Assembly: GCA_025361205.1 (NCBI GenBank)
Contig: JANYAS010000101.1
Location: 1-44,186 of the forward strand
Source: Holophagaceae bacterium
GTDB taxonomy: Bacteria; Acidobacteriota; Holophagae; Holophagales; Holophagaceae
Length of the DNA stretch: 44,186 bases
Reading direction: 5' to 3'
Position 1 is the stretch's first letter, and each line of letters begins with the position of its first letter. A program made the translations under genes and the position numbers. Below, piece after piece: positions 18,784 through 27,380 of this stretch. The notes below the pieces were generated by a model. The model had not been told where the DNA came from and made no database searches. It was given only the letters and a program-made list of their open reading frames with translations.

Positions 18784-19961
18784 AGGCCTTGGCCGGCATC
18801 AAGGCTGGGTTCCTTGAGCTGGATGTGGAGGGTCGGGTCTACGGCTTCGGCAAGCCGGAGTCAGGCCTTCGGGCCCGGGTCCAGATCCGCGACCCCCGGG
18901 CCTTTCGGGCCGGCCTGCTCCATGGGGAGGTCGGACTGGGCGAGGCCTACATGGCCGGCTGGTGGGGAGCGGAGGATCTGGTCTCCGTGGTCCGCATTGC
19001 GGTCCGCAACCTGGCCCTTTTAGATCAGGGAGGGGGCTTCCTGGGGGCCCTTGGCAAGGCCGCCAACCGGCTGTTGCACCGGCGCCGGCGCAACCATGTG
19101 GAGGGCTCGCGGAAGAACATCGGCCACCACTACGATCTGGGCAACGACTTCTATAAGCTCTGGCTGGACCCTACCTTGGCCTATTCCTGCGCTGTCTTCG
19201 AAACACCAGATCAGAGCCTGGAGGCGGCCCAGCGAGCCAAGTTCGAGCTGATCTGCGGGAAACTGCAGCTGGGCCCGGGGGATCACCTGCTGGAGATCGG
19301 CACCGGCTGGGGCGGCTTTGCGCTCCACGCGGCGAAGACCCGCGGCTGCCGGGTTACCACCACCACCATCAGTCAGCAGCAGTTCGAGCACGCCCGCGCC
19401 CTGTTCGACCGGGAAGGGATGAGGGGTCGCATTGATCTCCGGCTGGAGGACTACCGCCACCTCCAGGGCAGCTATGACAAGGCCGTGAGCATCGAGATGT
19501 TCGAGGCCGTGGGCCTGGAGTACTACGATGCCTTCTTCGGGGCCGTCGACCGGTTGTTGAAGCCCGGGGGCCGCTTCCTGCTCCAGACCATCACCATGAA
19601 TGAGCGCCGGTTCCCGGACTACATCCGCCAGAGCGACTGGATCCAGAAGCACATCTTCCCCGGGGCCGAGCTGGCTTCCCTCACGGGGATCCTGGCCTCC
19701 CTGGGGCGGTGCACCACGCTGAACCTGCACCACCTGGAGGACATCGGCCTGCATTACGCGCGGACCCTGCGGGCCTGGCGGGAGGCCTTTCTTCTGCGGC
19801 TGGACGAGGTGCGGGCCCAGGGCTTCGACGAGACGTTCATCCGGATGTGGGACTACTACCTGGCCTACTGCGAGGGCGCCTTCCAGGAGCGGTATATCGG
19901 CGACGCCCAGCTGCTGCTGGCCAAGCCAAGTGCTGGCCCCCTGTTCCACGAGTCCCTTTGA
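18696..19961 (+). CDS. Cyclopropane-fatty-acyl-phospholipid synthase family methyltransferase
   Basis: SAM-dependent enzyme of 421 aa that transfers a methyl(ene) group to the double bond of a phospholipid acyl chain. An N-terminal lipid-binding domain (to about 135) precedes the methyltransferase core. KNIGHHYDLGNDFYKLWLD and the LAYSCAVFE segment with the family cysteine are present, the SAM loop LLEIGTGWGGFALHA is near residue 197, and VSIEMFEAVG follows. The C-terminal HLEDIGLHYARTLRAW and MWDYYLAYCEGAF segments are also CFA-like. The ATG at 18696 is supported by GGGAGG 10-11 bases upstream, although it lies inside the end of the DUF1365 gene. Whether it makes cyclopropane, methyl-branched or other acyl chains cannot be told from sequence alone. 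Confidence 0.92.
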   Translation: MDQARAGVHPSRSFDTTGPSPSFAQRILLKALAGIKAGFLELDVEGRVYGFGKPESGLRARVQIRDPRAFRAGLLHGEVGLGEAYMAGWWGAEDLVSVVRIAVRNLALLDQGGGFLGALGKAANRLLHRRRRNHVEGSRKNIGHHYDLGNDFYKLWLDPTLAYSCAVFETPDQSLEAAQRAKFELICGKLQLGPGDHLLEIGTGWGGFALHAAKTRGCRVTTTTISQQQFEHARALFDREGMRGRIDLRLEDYRHLQGSYDKAVSIEMFEAVGLEYYDAFFGAVDRLLKPGGRFLLQTITMNERRFPDYIRQSDWIQKHIFPGAELASLTGILASLGRCTTLNLHHLEDIGLHYARTLRAWREAFLLRLDEVRAQGFDETFIRMWDYYLAYCEGAFQERYIGDAQLLLAKPSAGPLFHESL

Positions 19962-20293
19962 TGCGCGGTCTCTGGCTCTTCTCGATTGTGGTCTTCGCCG
20001 CCATGGTGGCCGTCACCACCTGGGCCAGTTTTGGCGCGAACGTGCTGGTCGGCTTCCAGCGGCTGCTCGCCGACCGCTGGGGCGTGGCCACCCTGTTTGA
20101 CGCCTATTTCGGCTTCCTCTGGTTCTGGCTCTGGATCGCCTACAAGGAGGCTTCCCTTGGGCGCAGCCTGCTCTGGCTGGTGCTGCTGTTCGCCCTGGGC
20201 AACCTCGCCTTGGCGGCCTATGTGATGGTCCAGCTGGCCCGCCTGAAACCCGGTGCTGGGATCGAGGCCCTGTTGGTCAGGAAGACAGCATGA
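19961..20293 (+). CDS. DUF1475 family membrane protein
   Basis: A small integral membrane protein of 110 aa with three likely membrane segments (about residues 4-26, 40-60 and 68-92). The VTTWASFGANV and DAYFGFLWFWLWIAYKE stretches fit DUF1475, a family of unknown function. Its ATG shares one base with the preceding CFA-like stop (TGATG), which indicates translational coupling. Its presence inside the lipid operon suggests a membrane-bound accessory role, but no catalytic residues can be named. Confidence 0.8.
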   Translation: MRGLWLFSIVVFAAMVAVTTWASFGANVLVGFQRLLADRWGVATLFDAYFGFLWFWLWIAYKEASLGRSLLWLVLLFALGNLALAAYVMVQLARLKPGAGIEALLVRKTA

Positions 20294-20763
20294 ACTGGCT
20301 GCGCCGCCGAATCTGGGAGCCCCTGGTGGCGCTGCTCAAGACCGGGCTGAGCCCCCGCAGTCTGGCCTGGAGCGTGGCGGTGGGGCTGGCCCTGGGCGTG
20401 TTCCCCATGCTGGGGGCCACCACCCTGCTGTGCGTGGGGGCGGGTCTTGTCTTTCGGCTGAGCCAGCCCGCCATACAGGTGGTGAACTACCTCGTCTATC
20501 CGCTCCAACTGGCGCTCCTGGTGCCCTTCATCCGGATGGGTGATTGGCTCTTCGGCGTTCAGCCCCTGCCGCTTTCCCTGTCTGCGATCCTGGCTTCCCT
20601 GAAGGCCGATACGCTCGGCACAATCGTCACCTTCTGGACGAAGATCTGGCATGCCTGCGTGGTCTGGGCGTTGCTGGCCCTGCCCCTGATGATCCTGCTG
20701 GCCCTAGCCCTTCGGCCGGTCTTCGAAACCGTGGCCCGCAGCCTCCAGGAGGAATCCGCATGA
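20290..20763 (+). CDS. DUF2062 domain membrane protein
   Basis: A 157-aa membrane protein with the DUF2062 pattern: a basic N-terminus (MNWLRRRIWEPL), then SLAWSVAVGLALGVFPMLGA, a second hydrophobic stretch containing QPAIQVVNYLVYPLQLALLV, and a C-terminal helix (VWALLALPLMILLALALRPV). The function of the family is not known; members occur beside glycosyltransferases and lipid genes. The start overlaps the previous stop (ATGA), and the stop overlaps the next start, so the gene is tightly embedded in the operon. Confidence 0.82.
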   Translation: MNWLRRRIWEPLVALLKTGLSPRSLAWSVAVGLALGVFPMLGATTLLCVGAGLVFRLSQPAIQVVNYLVYPLQLALLVPFIRMGDWLFGVQPLPLSLSAILASLKADTLGTIVTFWTKIWHACVVWALLALPLMILLALALRPVFETVARSLQEESA

Positions 20764-21542
20764 TGCAGGCAGCCATTCTTGGCGGCGCCCTGTTGTGCCT
20801 CATGCAGGCCGGGTTCTGGCTCTGGCAGGTGCGCACCCGCAACGCCGGCTGGGTGGATGTGGGCTGGGCCCTGGGCCTGGCCGTCATGGCCATCCTGGCG
20901 GCGGCCCTGGGCCCCGCCCCCCTCGAGCGGAAAATCCTGGTGGGGCTGATGGGTGGGCTCCATGGCCTGCGGCTGGGCCTCCACCTCTGGCGCCGCGTGG
21001 CCACGGAGGCCCACGAGGACGGGCGATACCAGGCCATCCGCGCCGCCTGGCAGACGGGCCTCAACGCCAAGTTCTTCCTGTTTTTCCAGGGGCAGGCTTT
21101 GCTCGACGTGTTCCTCGGCCTGCCCTTCCTGCTCGCCGCCTGGAACCTCCGTCCCGGGCTGCATCCGTGGGAGTGGGCTGCGGCGGCGCTTTGGCTGATG
21201 GCCTGGATCGGCGAGGCCCTGGCCGATGGCCAGCTGCGGCGGTTCAAGGCCCGCCCTGAAGCCAAGGGCCGCACCTGTCGGGAGGGCCTGTGGCGCCTGT
21301 CGCGGCATCCCAACTACTTCTTCGAGTGGCTGGTCTGGGTCGCCTATCTCCTGCTGGCCCTGACGGCGCCCTGGGGCTGGATCGCCATCCTCTGCCCGGC
21401 CCTGATGCTCTACTTCCTGCTACGGGTGACCGGCATTCCCTATACCGAAGCCCAGAGTCTCCGCAGCCGCCCCGAAGACTACGCCCGCTATCAGCGGGAA
21501 ACCTCTGCCTTCGTTCCCTGGTTCCCCAAGGCTGACGCATGA
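20760..21542 (+). CDS. DUF1295 / steroid 5-alpha-reductase-like membrane protein
   Basis: A multi-pass membrane protein of 260 aa of the DUF1295 family (COG3752), which shares the fold of steroid 5-alpha reductases and isoprenylcysteine methyltransferases. The C-terminal cofactor-binding signature is clear: GLWRLSRHPNYFFEWLVWVA, then the TGIPYTEAQSLRSRPEDYARYQRET tail region. Five or six membrane segments precede and surround it. Relatives are predicted to reduce double bonds with NADPH; here a lipid reductase role is an inference from the operon. The ATG at 20760 overlaps the DUF2062 stop and is preferred over upstream in-frame codons. Confidence 0.87.
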   Translation: MMQAAILGGALLCLMQAGFWLWQVRTRNAGWVDVGWALGLAVMAILAAALGPAPLERKILVGLMGGLHGLRLGLHLWRRVATEAHEDGRYQAIRAAWQTGLNAKFFLFFQGQALLDVFLGLPFLLAAWNLRPGLHPWEWAAAALWLMAWIGEALADGQLRRFKARPEAKGRTCREGLWRLSRHPNYFFEWLVWVAYLLLALTAPWGWIAILCPALMLYFLLRVTGIPYTEAQSLRSRPEDYARYQRETSAFVPWFPKADA

Positions 21543-22561
21543 TCGACGCCCTTCTCGCCGCTGGCGTCGTGCCGGATGCCCTCATCCGCATCCGCATCCG
21601 GGCCCTGCTTCGCCAGCGCCTCCGGGAGGAAGCCGAGGGCGGCCTGGAAGCCGTCCAGGAGCGCTTCCGGCACCACCTGGCGGCCTGGACTGCCGGACCC
21701 ATCGCCGTGAACACCCAGAACGCTAACGAGCAACACTACGAAGTCTCGCCCCGGTTCTTCGAGCTGACGCTGGGACCCCGACTGAAGTACAGCTCGGCCC
21801 TCTACTCGACCGGAAGGGAAACCCTGGGCGAGGCCGAGGAGGCGATGCTGGCCCTCACTTGCGGGCGGGCAGAATTGGTGGATGGCCAGGACGTGCTGGA
21901 ACTGGGCTGCGGCTGGGGCAGCCTCACCCTCTGGCTGGCCGAGCACTACCCGGCCAGCCGCATCACGGGCGTCTCCAATTCCCGGGACCAGCGGGCCTTC
22001 ATCCTGGCCCGGGCCGCAGACCGCGGGCTGGTGAATGTGGACGTGATCACTGCGGACATGAACGTCTTCGAGGCGCCGGGAACCTACGACCGGGTGGTCA
22101 GCGTGGAGATGTTTGAGCACATGCGAAACCACCGCGAGCTCATGGCCCGCATCGGGCGGTGGCTGCGGCCCGGAGGTGCGTTCTTCGTCCACATCTTCAC
22201 CCACCGCGAATACACCTACCCCTTCGAGGTTCGCGACGCCTCCGACTGGATGGCGAGGCACTTCTTCACGGGCGGCATCATGCCGGCGGACAGCTACCTG
22301 ATGCGCTTCCAGGAGCAACTGAAGCTGGAGGACCACTGGCGGGTTTCCGGCACGCACTACCAGGCGACTTCGGAGGCCTGGCTGCGCAACCAGGACGCCC
22401 ACCGCGAGGAGATCCTGGGCCTCTTCCGACAGGGCTACGGCACCGATGCCCCCTGGTGGTTCGCCCAGTGGCGCATCTTCTTCATGGCTTGCGCCGAGCT
22501 CTGGGGCTACCGGGGCGGCGACGAGTGGTTCGTCAGCCACTACCGCTTCCGCCGCCCCTGA
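21539..22561 (+). CDS. Second CFA-like SAM-dependent methyltransferase
   Basis: Methyltransferase of 340 aa, related to but clearly different from the one at 18696-19961. The N-terminal region is short, then NEQHYEVSPRFFELTLGPRL and KYSSALYSTGRETL lead to the SAM loop DVLELGCGWGSLTLWLAEHY near residue 118, followed by VSVEMFEHMRNHRELM. The C-terminal half (SDWMARHFFTGGIMPADSYL) is typical of a COG2230 subgroup that is not the standard CFA synthase. The start overlaps the DUF1295 stop (ATGA). It is the last gene of the operon; 44 bases separate it from the ABC exporter genes. Its substrate is probably an acyl chain, but this is not shown by the sequence. Confidence 0.87.
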   Translation: MIDALLAAGVVPDALIRIRIRALLRQRLREEAEGGLEAVQERFRHHLAAWTAGPIAVNTQNANEQHYEVSPRFFELTLGPRLKYSSALYSTGRETLGEAEEAMLALTCGRAELVDGQDVLELGCGWGSLTLWLAEHYPASRITGVSNSRDQRAFILARAADRGLVNVDVITADMNVFEAPGTYDRVVSVEMFEHMRNHRELMARIGRWLRPGGAFFVHIFTHREYTYPFEVRDASDWMARHFFTGGIMPADSYLMRFQEQLKLEDHWRVSGTHYQATSEAWLRNQDAHREEILGLFRQGYGTDAPWWFAQWRIFFMACAELWGYRGGDEWFVSHYRFRRP

Positions 22562-22605
22562 TCAGCGGGTAGCCTGGGGGTTCCTGGGTATTTGGAGCAG
22601 CGCGC

Positions 22606-23709
22606 ATGAGTGAGATCCCCGCCCGCAAATCGGCTGTCATCCGAAAGCGTTTCCCCTGGGGCTGGTTGGTGCTTGGGGTGATTGCGGTGGCCGCTGTCGG
22701 CGCGATGCTGGCCGCCAAGGGGGCCCCGGTTGCGGTCTCCGTCTCCGCGCCCACCGTCTTCAAGGCGGGAGAACGGAACCCCCTGGTGACGGCCTCGGGC
22801 TACCTCGTGGCACGCACCCGGGCCACCCTGTCGAGCAAGGTCCTGGGCCGGGTGAGCTGGTTGGGCGTACAGGAGGGCAGCCACGTGACCAAGGGCCAGA
22901 TCCTGGCCCGGCTCGAATCGCCGGATCTGGCCGCCAGCCGCGACCAGGTGAAGGCCCAACTGGACCAGGCCGTCGTGGACCTCGATCGGGGTGTGAAGCT
23001 GCTGGCCCTGGGCATCCAGGACGCCGCCACCGTGGACAAGCTGCGCAGCCAGAAACTCACCCTGGAGGCCCAGCTGGCCTATCAGAACGCCCTGCTGGAA
23101 AGCATGGCCTTGAAGGCCCCCTTCAGCGGGGTCGTCACCCAGAAGCTCTCCGAAGTGGGGGAGACCGTGGCCCCGGGCAGTGCGGGCGGTGCCAACGCCA
23201 TCAACGCCATCCTCGTCATGGCCGACTTCGACACCCTCGAAGTGGAAGTGGAAGTGAACGAGGCCTCCATCGCCAAGCTCGGTAGGGGCATGCCCGCTGA
23301 GGTCCGCGTGGACGCGCTGGAGGGGCAGGGGGGCCGGTCGGTCCTGAAGGCCCGCCTGCGGGAGATTTATCCCAGTTCCAACCGCCAGAAGGCCGTGGTT
23401 ATCGTGCGGGTGGCCTTCGTGGACAAGGATCCGCTGCTGGTGCCGGACATGGGCGCCAAGGTCACCTTTCTGGGCGACGCCTACACCCAGGACGTGGTGG
23501 TGCTGGGTCGCGAGCAGGTGAAGAAGCAGGATGGCAAGGCCTACACTTGGGTGGTGGAAGGGGACCTTGCGGTGCAGAAGCCGGTGACGATCCTGGGCGA
23601 GAACCCCATCGGCCTGGAGGTGAGCGGCCTGCCGAAGGACGCGAAGCTGATCATGGCGCCCCCGGAATCCCTGAAGGCCGGCGCCAAGGTGAAGGTCAAG
23701 AAGGGATGA
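22606..23709 (+). CDS. HlyD/MacA-like periplasmic adaptor subunit
   Basis: Membrane fusion protein of 367 aa, working with the ABC proteins encoded just downstream. One N-terminal membrane anchor (WGWLVLGVIAVAAVGAMLAA, about residues 19-38) is followed by the lipoyl half LSSKVLGRVSWLGVQEGSHV and a rather short helical hairpin. The second lipoyl half (ALKAPFSGVVTQKLSEVGET) and the beta-barrel region (LEVEVEVNEASIAKLGRGMP) come next. GGAG precedes the ATG. The last codons overlap the ATPase start. Relatives export peptides, antibiotics or lipoproteins; the cargo here is unknown. Confidence 0.9.
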   Translation: MSEIPARKSAVIRKRFPWGWLVLGVIAVAAVGAMLAAKGAPVAVSVSAPTVFKAGERNPLVTASGYLVARTRATLSSKVLGRVSWLGVQEGSHVTKGQILARLESPDLAASRDQVKAQLDQAVVDLDRGVKLLALGIQDAATVDKLRSQKLTLEAQLAYQNALLESMALKAPFSGVVTQKLSEVGETVAPGSAGGANAINAILVMADFDTLEVEVEVNEASIAKLGRGMPAEVRVDALEGQGGRSVLKARLREIYPSSNRQKAVVIVRVAFVDKDPLLVPDMGAKVTFLGDAYTQDVVVLGREQVKKQDGKAYTWVVEGDLAVQKPVTILGENPIGLEVSGLPKDAKLIMAPPESLKAGAKVKVKKG

Positions 23710-24428
23710 ACACCGATCGCTTCGACCTGGGCGGGGGCGAGCCCATCATCACCCTGCGCGATATCGCCAAGAGCTATTGGCGCGAGGAGCTGGAAATCCC
23801 CGTGCTGCAGGGCATCGATCTGGAGATCCCCGCCGGTGCCTACATCGCCCTGATGGGCCCCTCGGGCAGCGGCAAGACTACGCTGTTGAACCTCCTGGCG
23901 GGCATCGACCGGCCCACGGGCGGCTCGTTGGAGGTCTGCGGCCACGAGCTGAACGACCTCGACGACGATCAGCTGGCCGCCTGGCGCAACGCCCACGTGG
24001 GCTTCATCTTCCAGAACTACAACCTGGTGCCCGTCCTGAACGCCTTTGAGAACGTGGAACTGCCCCTCCTCATTACCGGAGCGGGACGCGGTGAGCGGCG
24101 GGATCGCGTCGACCAGGTCTTGCAGCTGGTGAACCTCACAGACCAGATGTTCAACTATCCGCGGCAGCTGAGCGGGGGCCAGGAACAGCGCGTCGCCATC
24201 GCCCGGGCCATCGTCACGGACCCGGACTTGCTGGTGGCCGACGAGCCCACCGGGGCCCTGGACGCCAAGAACGCCGAAGAGGTGCTGGCCCTGATGGAGC
24301 GGCTCAATAGGGAACTCGGAAAGACCATCGTGATGGTCACCCACGATCCGAAGGCCGCGCACCACGCGCGCCATCAAATTCATCTCGAAAAGGGCGTGCT
24401 TGACCGGACTGTCGAGGTAAATCGATGA
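23706..24428 (+). CDS. ABC transporter ATP-binding protein, MacB/LolD type
   Basis: Cytoplasmic ATPase of 240 aa that powers the two FtsX-type permeases downstream. Walker A is [12 protein letters not shown] (about residue 50), the signature is [14 protein letters not shown], Walker B is [12 protein letters not shown], and the H-loop is MVTHD. The signature has QEQR in place of the usual QQQR. The N-terminus ([20 protein letters not shown]) fits the MacB/LolD family. The ATG at 23706 overlaps the adaptor stop; 18 bases separate its stop from the first permease. Confidence 0.93.
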   Translation: MNTDRFDLGGGEPIITLRDIAKSYWREELEIPVLQGIDLEIPAGAYIALMGPSGSGKTTLLNLLAGIDRPTGGSLEVCGHELNDLDDDQLAAWRNAHVGFIFQNYNLVPVLNAFENVELPLLITGAGRGERRDRVDQVLQLVNLTDQMFNYPRQLSGGQEQRVAIARAIVTDPDLLVADEPTGALDAKNAEEVLALMERLNRELGKTIVMVTHDPKAAHHARHQIHLEKGVLDRTVEVNR

Positions 24429-24446
24429 CGGCTGGGAGCCACTGAC

Positions 24447-25613
24447 ATGCGCTGGCTGGCCCTCATCTGGAAGAGCCTCATGCGCTCCAAGCGGCGCACG
24501 CTGCTCATCGTGGGCAGTCTGGTGTTGTCGGTGTTCACGGTCGCTGTGCTCCAGAGCCTGCTCACGACGCTCAATGCCGTGACCGACAATCCCAATTCCA
24601 GCAACCGTTTGGTGGTGCGGCACAAGAGCGGCCTCACCCAGATGCTGCCCCGCGCCTACGAGGCCTTTCTCCGCCAGCAGCCGGAGATCGAGACGGTCTG
24701 CGCCTTGCAGTGGTTCGGCGGCTACTATCAGGACCCCCGCAACTTCTTCGCGAATTTCGCCAGCGACGAGGCCACGATCTTCCAGACCTTCCGCGAGGAG
24801 TTCGGCGTCGCCAACCTCACCGAAGCCCAGATCAAGGACTACCTTCGGGATGGCGCCGGCTGCATCGTCGGCGCGAGCCTAGCCAAGAAGAACGGCTGGA
24901 AGGTGGGTGACGTGGTCCCGCTCACCGGCACCATCTTCCCCATCAATCCGCGCCTCACGATCCGCCTTATCTACAAGAGCCCCAAGCCCTCGGACGAAAA
25001 CGTCCTGCACTTCCACTACAAGCTGCTGGAAGAGGGCGTGCCCCGCATGAAGGGCCTGGTGGGCTCGTTCTGGGTGCGGGCCCACCGGCCCGAGGACATT
25101 CCCCGGCTCATCGAACGGGTGGACCGCCACTATGCCAACAGCGCCTACGAAACCCTCACGGAAACCGAAAACGCCTTCAACCTCGCCTTCGTGAAGATGC
25201 TGGGCAATATCGGGGCCATCATTCAGGGCATCACCGCCGCGGTGGTGGTGGCCATCCTTATCGTCACCGGCAACACCATGGCGACAGCCATCCGCGAGCG
25301 CACCACCGAGATCGCCGTCTTCCGGGCCATGGGCTTCTCGGCGAGCCGAGTGCTGAGCCTCCTGCTTGCGGAAGGGGTGCTGCTGGTGGGCGTGGGTGGT
25401 TCGCTCGGGGTGCTGCTGGCCAACCTCGCCGCCGGTGCCGTGCGAGGCTCCCTCGGCGCGGCCATGCCTTTCTTCGCGGATTTCGCCATTCTGCCCGCCA
25501 CGGTCCTGGCCTGCATGACGGGGGCTCTGGGCATCGGCGTATTGGCCACCTTCATCCCGGCCTATGCGGCCACCCGGCGGCCCATCACGGATGGCCTGAA
25601 AGCCATCGGATGA
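24447..25613 (+). CDS. ABC transporter permease, FtsX/MacB type (first)
   Basis: Inner-membrane permease of 388 aa with MacB topology: one N-terminal membrane helix (about 20-42), a large periplasmic domain (about 45-265), then three C-terminal helices with the FtsX-like motif (TEIAVFRAMGFSASRVLSLL). It ends RRPITDGLKAIG, the usual kind of FtsX C-terminus. It pairs with the second permease, whose start overlaps its stop (ATGA), to make a heterodimeric channel. MacB itself fuses ATPase and permease; here they are separate genes. Confidence 0.9.
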   Translation: MRWLALIWKSLMRSKRRTLLIVGSLVLSVFTVAVLQSLLTTLNAVTDNPNSSNRLVVRHKSGLTQMLPRAYEAFLRQQPEIETVCALQWFGGYYQDPRNFFANFASDEATIFQTFREEFGVANLTEAQIKDYLRDGAGCIVGASLAKKNGWKVGDVVPLTGTIFPINPRLTIRLIYKSPKPSDENVLHFHYKLLEEGVPRMKGLVGSFWVRAHRPEDIPRLIERVDRHYANSAYETLTETENAFNLAFVKMLGNIGAIIQGITAAVVVAILIVTGNTMATAIRERTTEIAVFRAMGFSASRVLSLLLAEGVLLVGVGGSLGVLLANLAAGAVRGSLGAAMPFFADFAILPATVLACMTGALGIGVLATFIPAYAATRRPITDGLKAIG

Positions 25614-26839
25614 TTCTCGGCCTGCTGTTCGCCCTCCCCTTCGTGGCCTACCTCGCTTGGCTGGTTTGGGCTCTGGTGGCCTACCCGGTGCCCTTGAGCT
25701 ACAACCTCCGCTCCCTCTGGCAGCGGAAGCTATCAAGCGCCAGCACGGCCGCCGCCATCGCCCTGGTGGTGGGCATCTTCGTGGTGGTGCTGAGCCTCGC
25801 GCAGGGCCTGTCGCAGGCCTTCGTGAGCAGTGGCCGGGCCGACCAGGCCATCGTCCTGCGGCCCAACGCCCGCTTCGAATTGAACAGCTCCATCGAGCGG
25901 GACCGCATGCGGATCCTCAAGGTTCACCCGCTGCTCAAGCGCGATGGGAACGGCCCCATAGCCAGCGCCGAAGTCGTGGTGGTGAAGCTGTTTCCGATGG
26001 CTGACGGCACCGATACCAACGTGACCGTGCGGGGCCTCGAGACGGCGGGCATCGCCATGCGGCCCCAGGTGCGGCTGCTCCAGGGCCGCTGGTTCCGTCC
26101 GGGGCTCAGCGAGGTCGTGGTGCCCCGCAAGATGCAGGGGCGGTTCGCCGGCATGGAGATGGGGCAGCGCCTCCGCATGGGGGGCCGGGACTGGCAGATC
26201 GTGGGCACCTTCGATGCCGGGGGCGCCAGCTACGAAAGCGAAGTCTGGTCGGACGCGAACGACGTGATGCAGGCCTTCCGCCGAGAGACCTATTCCTCGA
26301 TGCTGGCTCGCCTGGACAATCCTCAGCGGCTGGAGACCTTCACCCAGGCCGTGGACGAGGACAAGCGCCTGAAGCTGGAAGTGGTCGGGGAGACCGCCTA
26401 TTTCAAGGAACTCACCAAGGCCGGGGATCCCATCAAGATCCTGGGCAACCTCATCACCCTGATTCTCACGGGGGCGGCGATCTTCGCGGCCATGAACACC
26501 ATGTACGCTGCCGTGGCCGGGCGCACCAAGGAGATCGGCACGCTCCGGGCCCTGGGCTTCCGCCAGCGGGAGATCCTGGCCAGCTTTCAGTGGGAAAGCA
26601 TCTTCCTGTGCGTGACGGGCGGCATTGTGGGCTCCGGGTTGGCCCTCTTCGCCAACGGGATCCAGACCGGGACCACCAGCTTCGAGACCTTCAGCGACGT
26701 GAGCTTTGCCTTCACCATCACCCCGGGGCTCATGGCCCAGGGGGTGGCCTTCAGCCTTGTGATGGGCTTGCTGGGGGGCTTCCTGCCGGCCTGGCGGGCC
26801 AGCCGCATTCCGTTGACGGAAGCGATGAAGGGGGGGTGA
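25610..26839 (+). CDS. ABC transporter permease, FtsX/MacB type (second)
   Basis: Second permease of the exporter, 409 aa. It has an extra hydrophobic N-terminal segment (LGLLFALPFVAYLAWLVWAL), a further helix near 45-68, a periplasmic MacB-PCD-like domain, and three C-terminal helices with the TKEIGTLRALGFRQREILAS motif. It ends RIPLTEAMKGG. Immediately downstream lies a short remnant that repeats this ending in a diverged form. It is the partner of the permease at 24447-25613 and overlaps it by 4 bases. Confidence 0.9.
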   Translation: MILGLLFALPFVAYLAWLVWALVAYPVPLSYNLRSLWQRKLSSASTAAAIALVVGIFVVVLSLAQGLSQAFVSSGRADQAIVLRPNARFELNSSIERDRMRILKVHPLLKRDGNGPIASAEVVVVKLFPMADGTDTNVTVRGLETAGIAMRPQVRLLQGRWFRPGLSEVVVPRKMQGRFAGMEMGQRLRMGGRDWQIVGTFDAGGASYESEVWSDANDVMQAFRRETYSSMLARLDNPQRLETFTQAVDEDKRLKLEVVGETAYFKELTKAGDPIKILGNLITLILTGAAIFAAMNTMYAAVAGRTKEIGTLRALGFRQREILASFQWESIFLCVTGGIVGSGLALFANGIQTGTTSFETFSDVSFAFTITPGLMAQGVAFSLVMGLLGGFLPAWRASRIPLTEAMKGG

Positions 26840-26954
26840 TGCGGCTGGCCCTGCCGCGCTCTTGCGCTTTCGGCGCTGCGTTTGCGGAGGCCGGCTGATG
26901 CTCAGCCCGCCGGGTGCCCGGCTCCCCTTAACGGACGCCATGAAAGGCCGCTGA
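26839..26954 (+). pseudogene. Remnant of a further FtsX-type permease gene
   Basis: Two tiny frames follow the second permease, each linked by TGATG. The first (26839-26898) starts MRLALPRS, loosely like the first permease start (MRWLALIW). The second (26898-26954) ends RLPLTDAMKGR, matching the second permease end RIPLTEAMKGG at 8 of 11 positions. The stop codons are 115 bases apart. The simplest reading is a third permease gene, or a foreign allele, reduced by deletion to its two ends. The 3' match is firm; the 5' match is weak. Confidence 0.6.
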
Positions 26955-27042
26955 TCTTGGGAGAAATACACACCCGCCCTTGACGGCCATCGTTTAGCGA
27001 GGCACATTGAAGGTGCCTAATTTCCCTAAACCGGAGGCCCCC

Positions 27043-27369
27043 GTGGACCGTGAACTGCTGAAGGGCAGCACTCCTTTGCTGCTATTGTCCTTGCTCTGTG
27101 AGGGGCCCATGTACGGCTACCAGATCATCGAGACGGTCCGCCAGCGCACCGGTGGCACGTACACGCTGAAGGAGGGTGCGCTGTACCCGGCCCTCCACAA
27201 GCTGGAGGCCACCGAGTTCATCAGTTCCTACTGGGAAACCCAGGAGAACGGTCGTGAGCGCCGCTATTACTCACTCCTGCCCGCGGGGCAGGCCTTTCTG
27301 ACGGCCAAGAAGAAGGAATGGAACCAGTTCGTGGACATGGTCCAGGCCTTCGTGGGGCCGAGGGCCTAG
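27043..27369 (+). CDS. PadR-family transcriptional regulator
   Basis: Winged-helix regulator of about 108 aa. The PadR pattern is complete: LKGSTPLLLLSLLCEGPMYGYQIIETVRQR, then TLKEGALYPALHKLEATEFISSYW with the recognition helix, and the wing (NGRERRYYSLLPAG). The GTG at 27043 is chosen because GGAGG lies 6-7 bases upstream; a TTG at 27007 would add 12 residues but has no SD. It is followed 11 bases later by a membrane protein with a HAAS-like N-terminus, a common PadR partner. It may control the ABC exporter upstream; that is inferred from position. Confidence 0.9.
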   Translation: MDRELLKGSTPLLLLSLLCEGPMYGYQIIETVRQRTGGTYTLKEGALYPALHKLEATEFISSYWETQENGRERRYYSLLPAGQAFLTAKKKEWNQFVDMVQAFVGPRA

Positions 27370-27380
27370 GTAGCCAGCCT

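Noticed and set aside
27007..27369. PadR gene starting at TTG 27007
   Set aside because: No SD before the TTG, whereas GTG 27043 has GGAGG at proper spacing and opens the family N-terminus.
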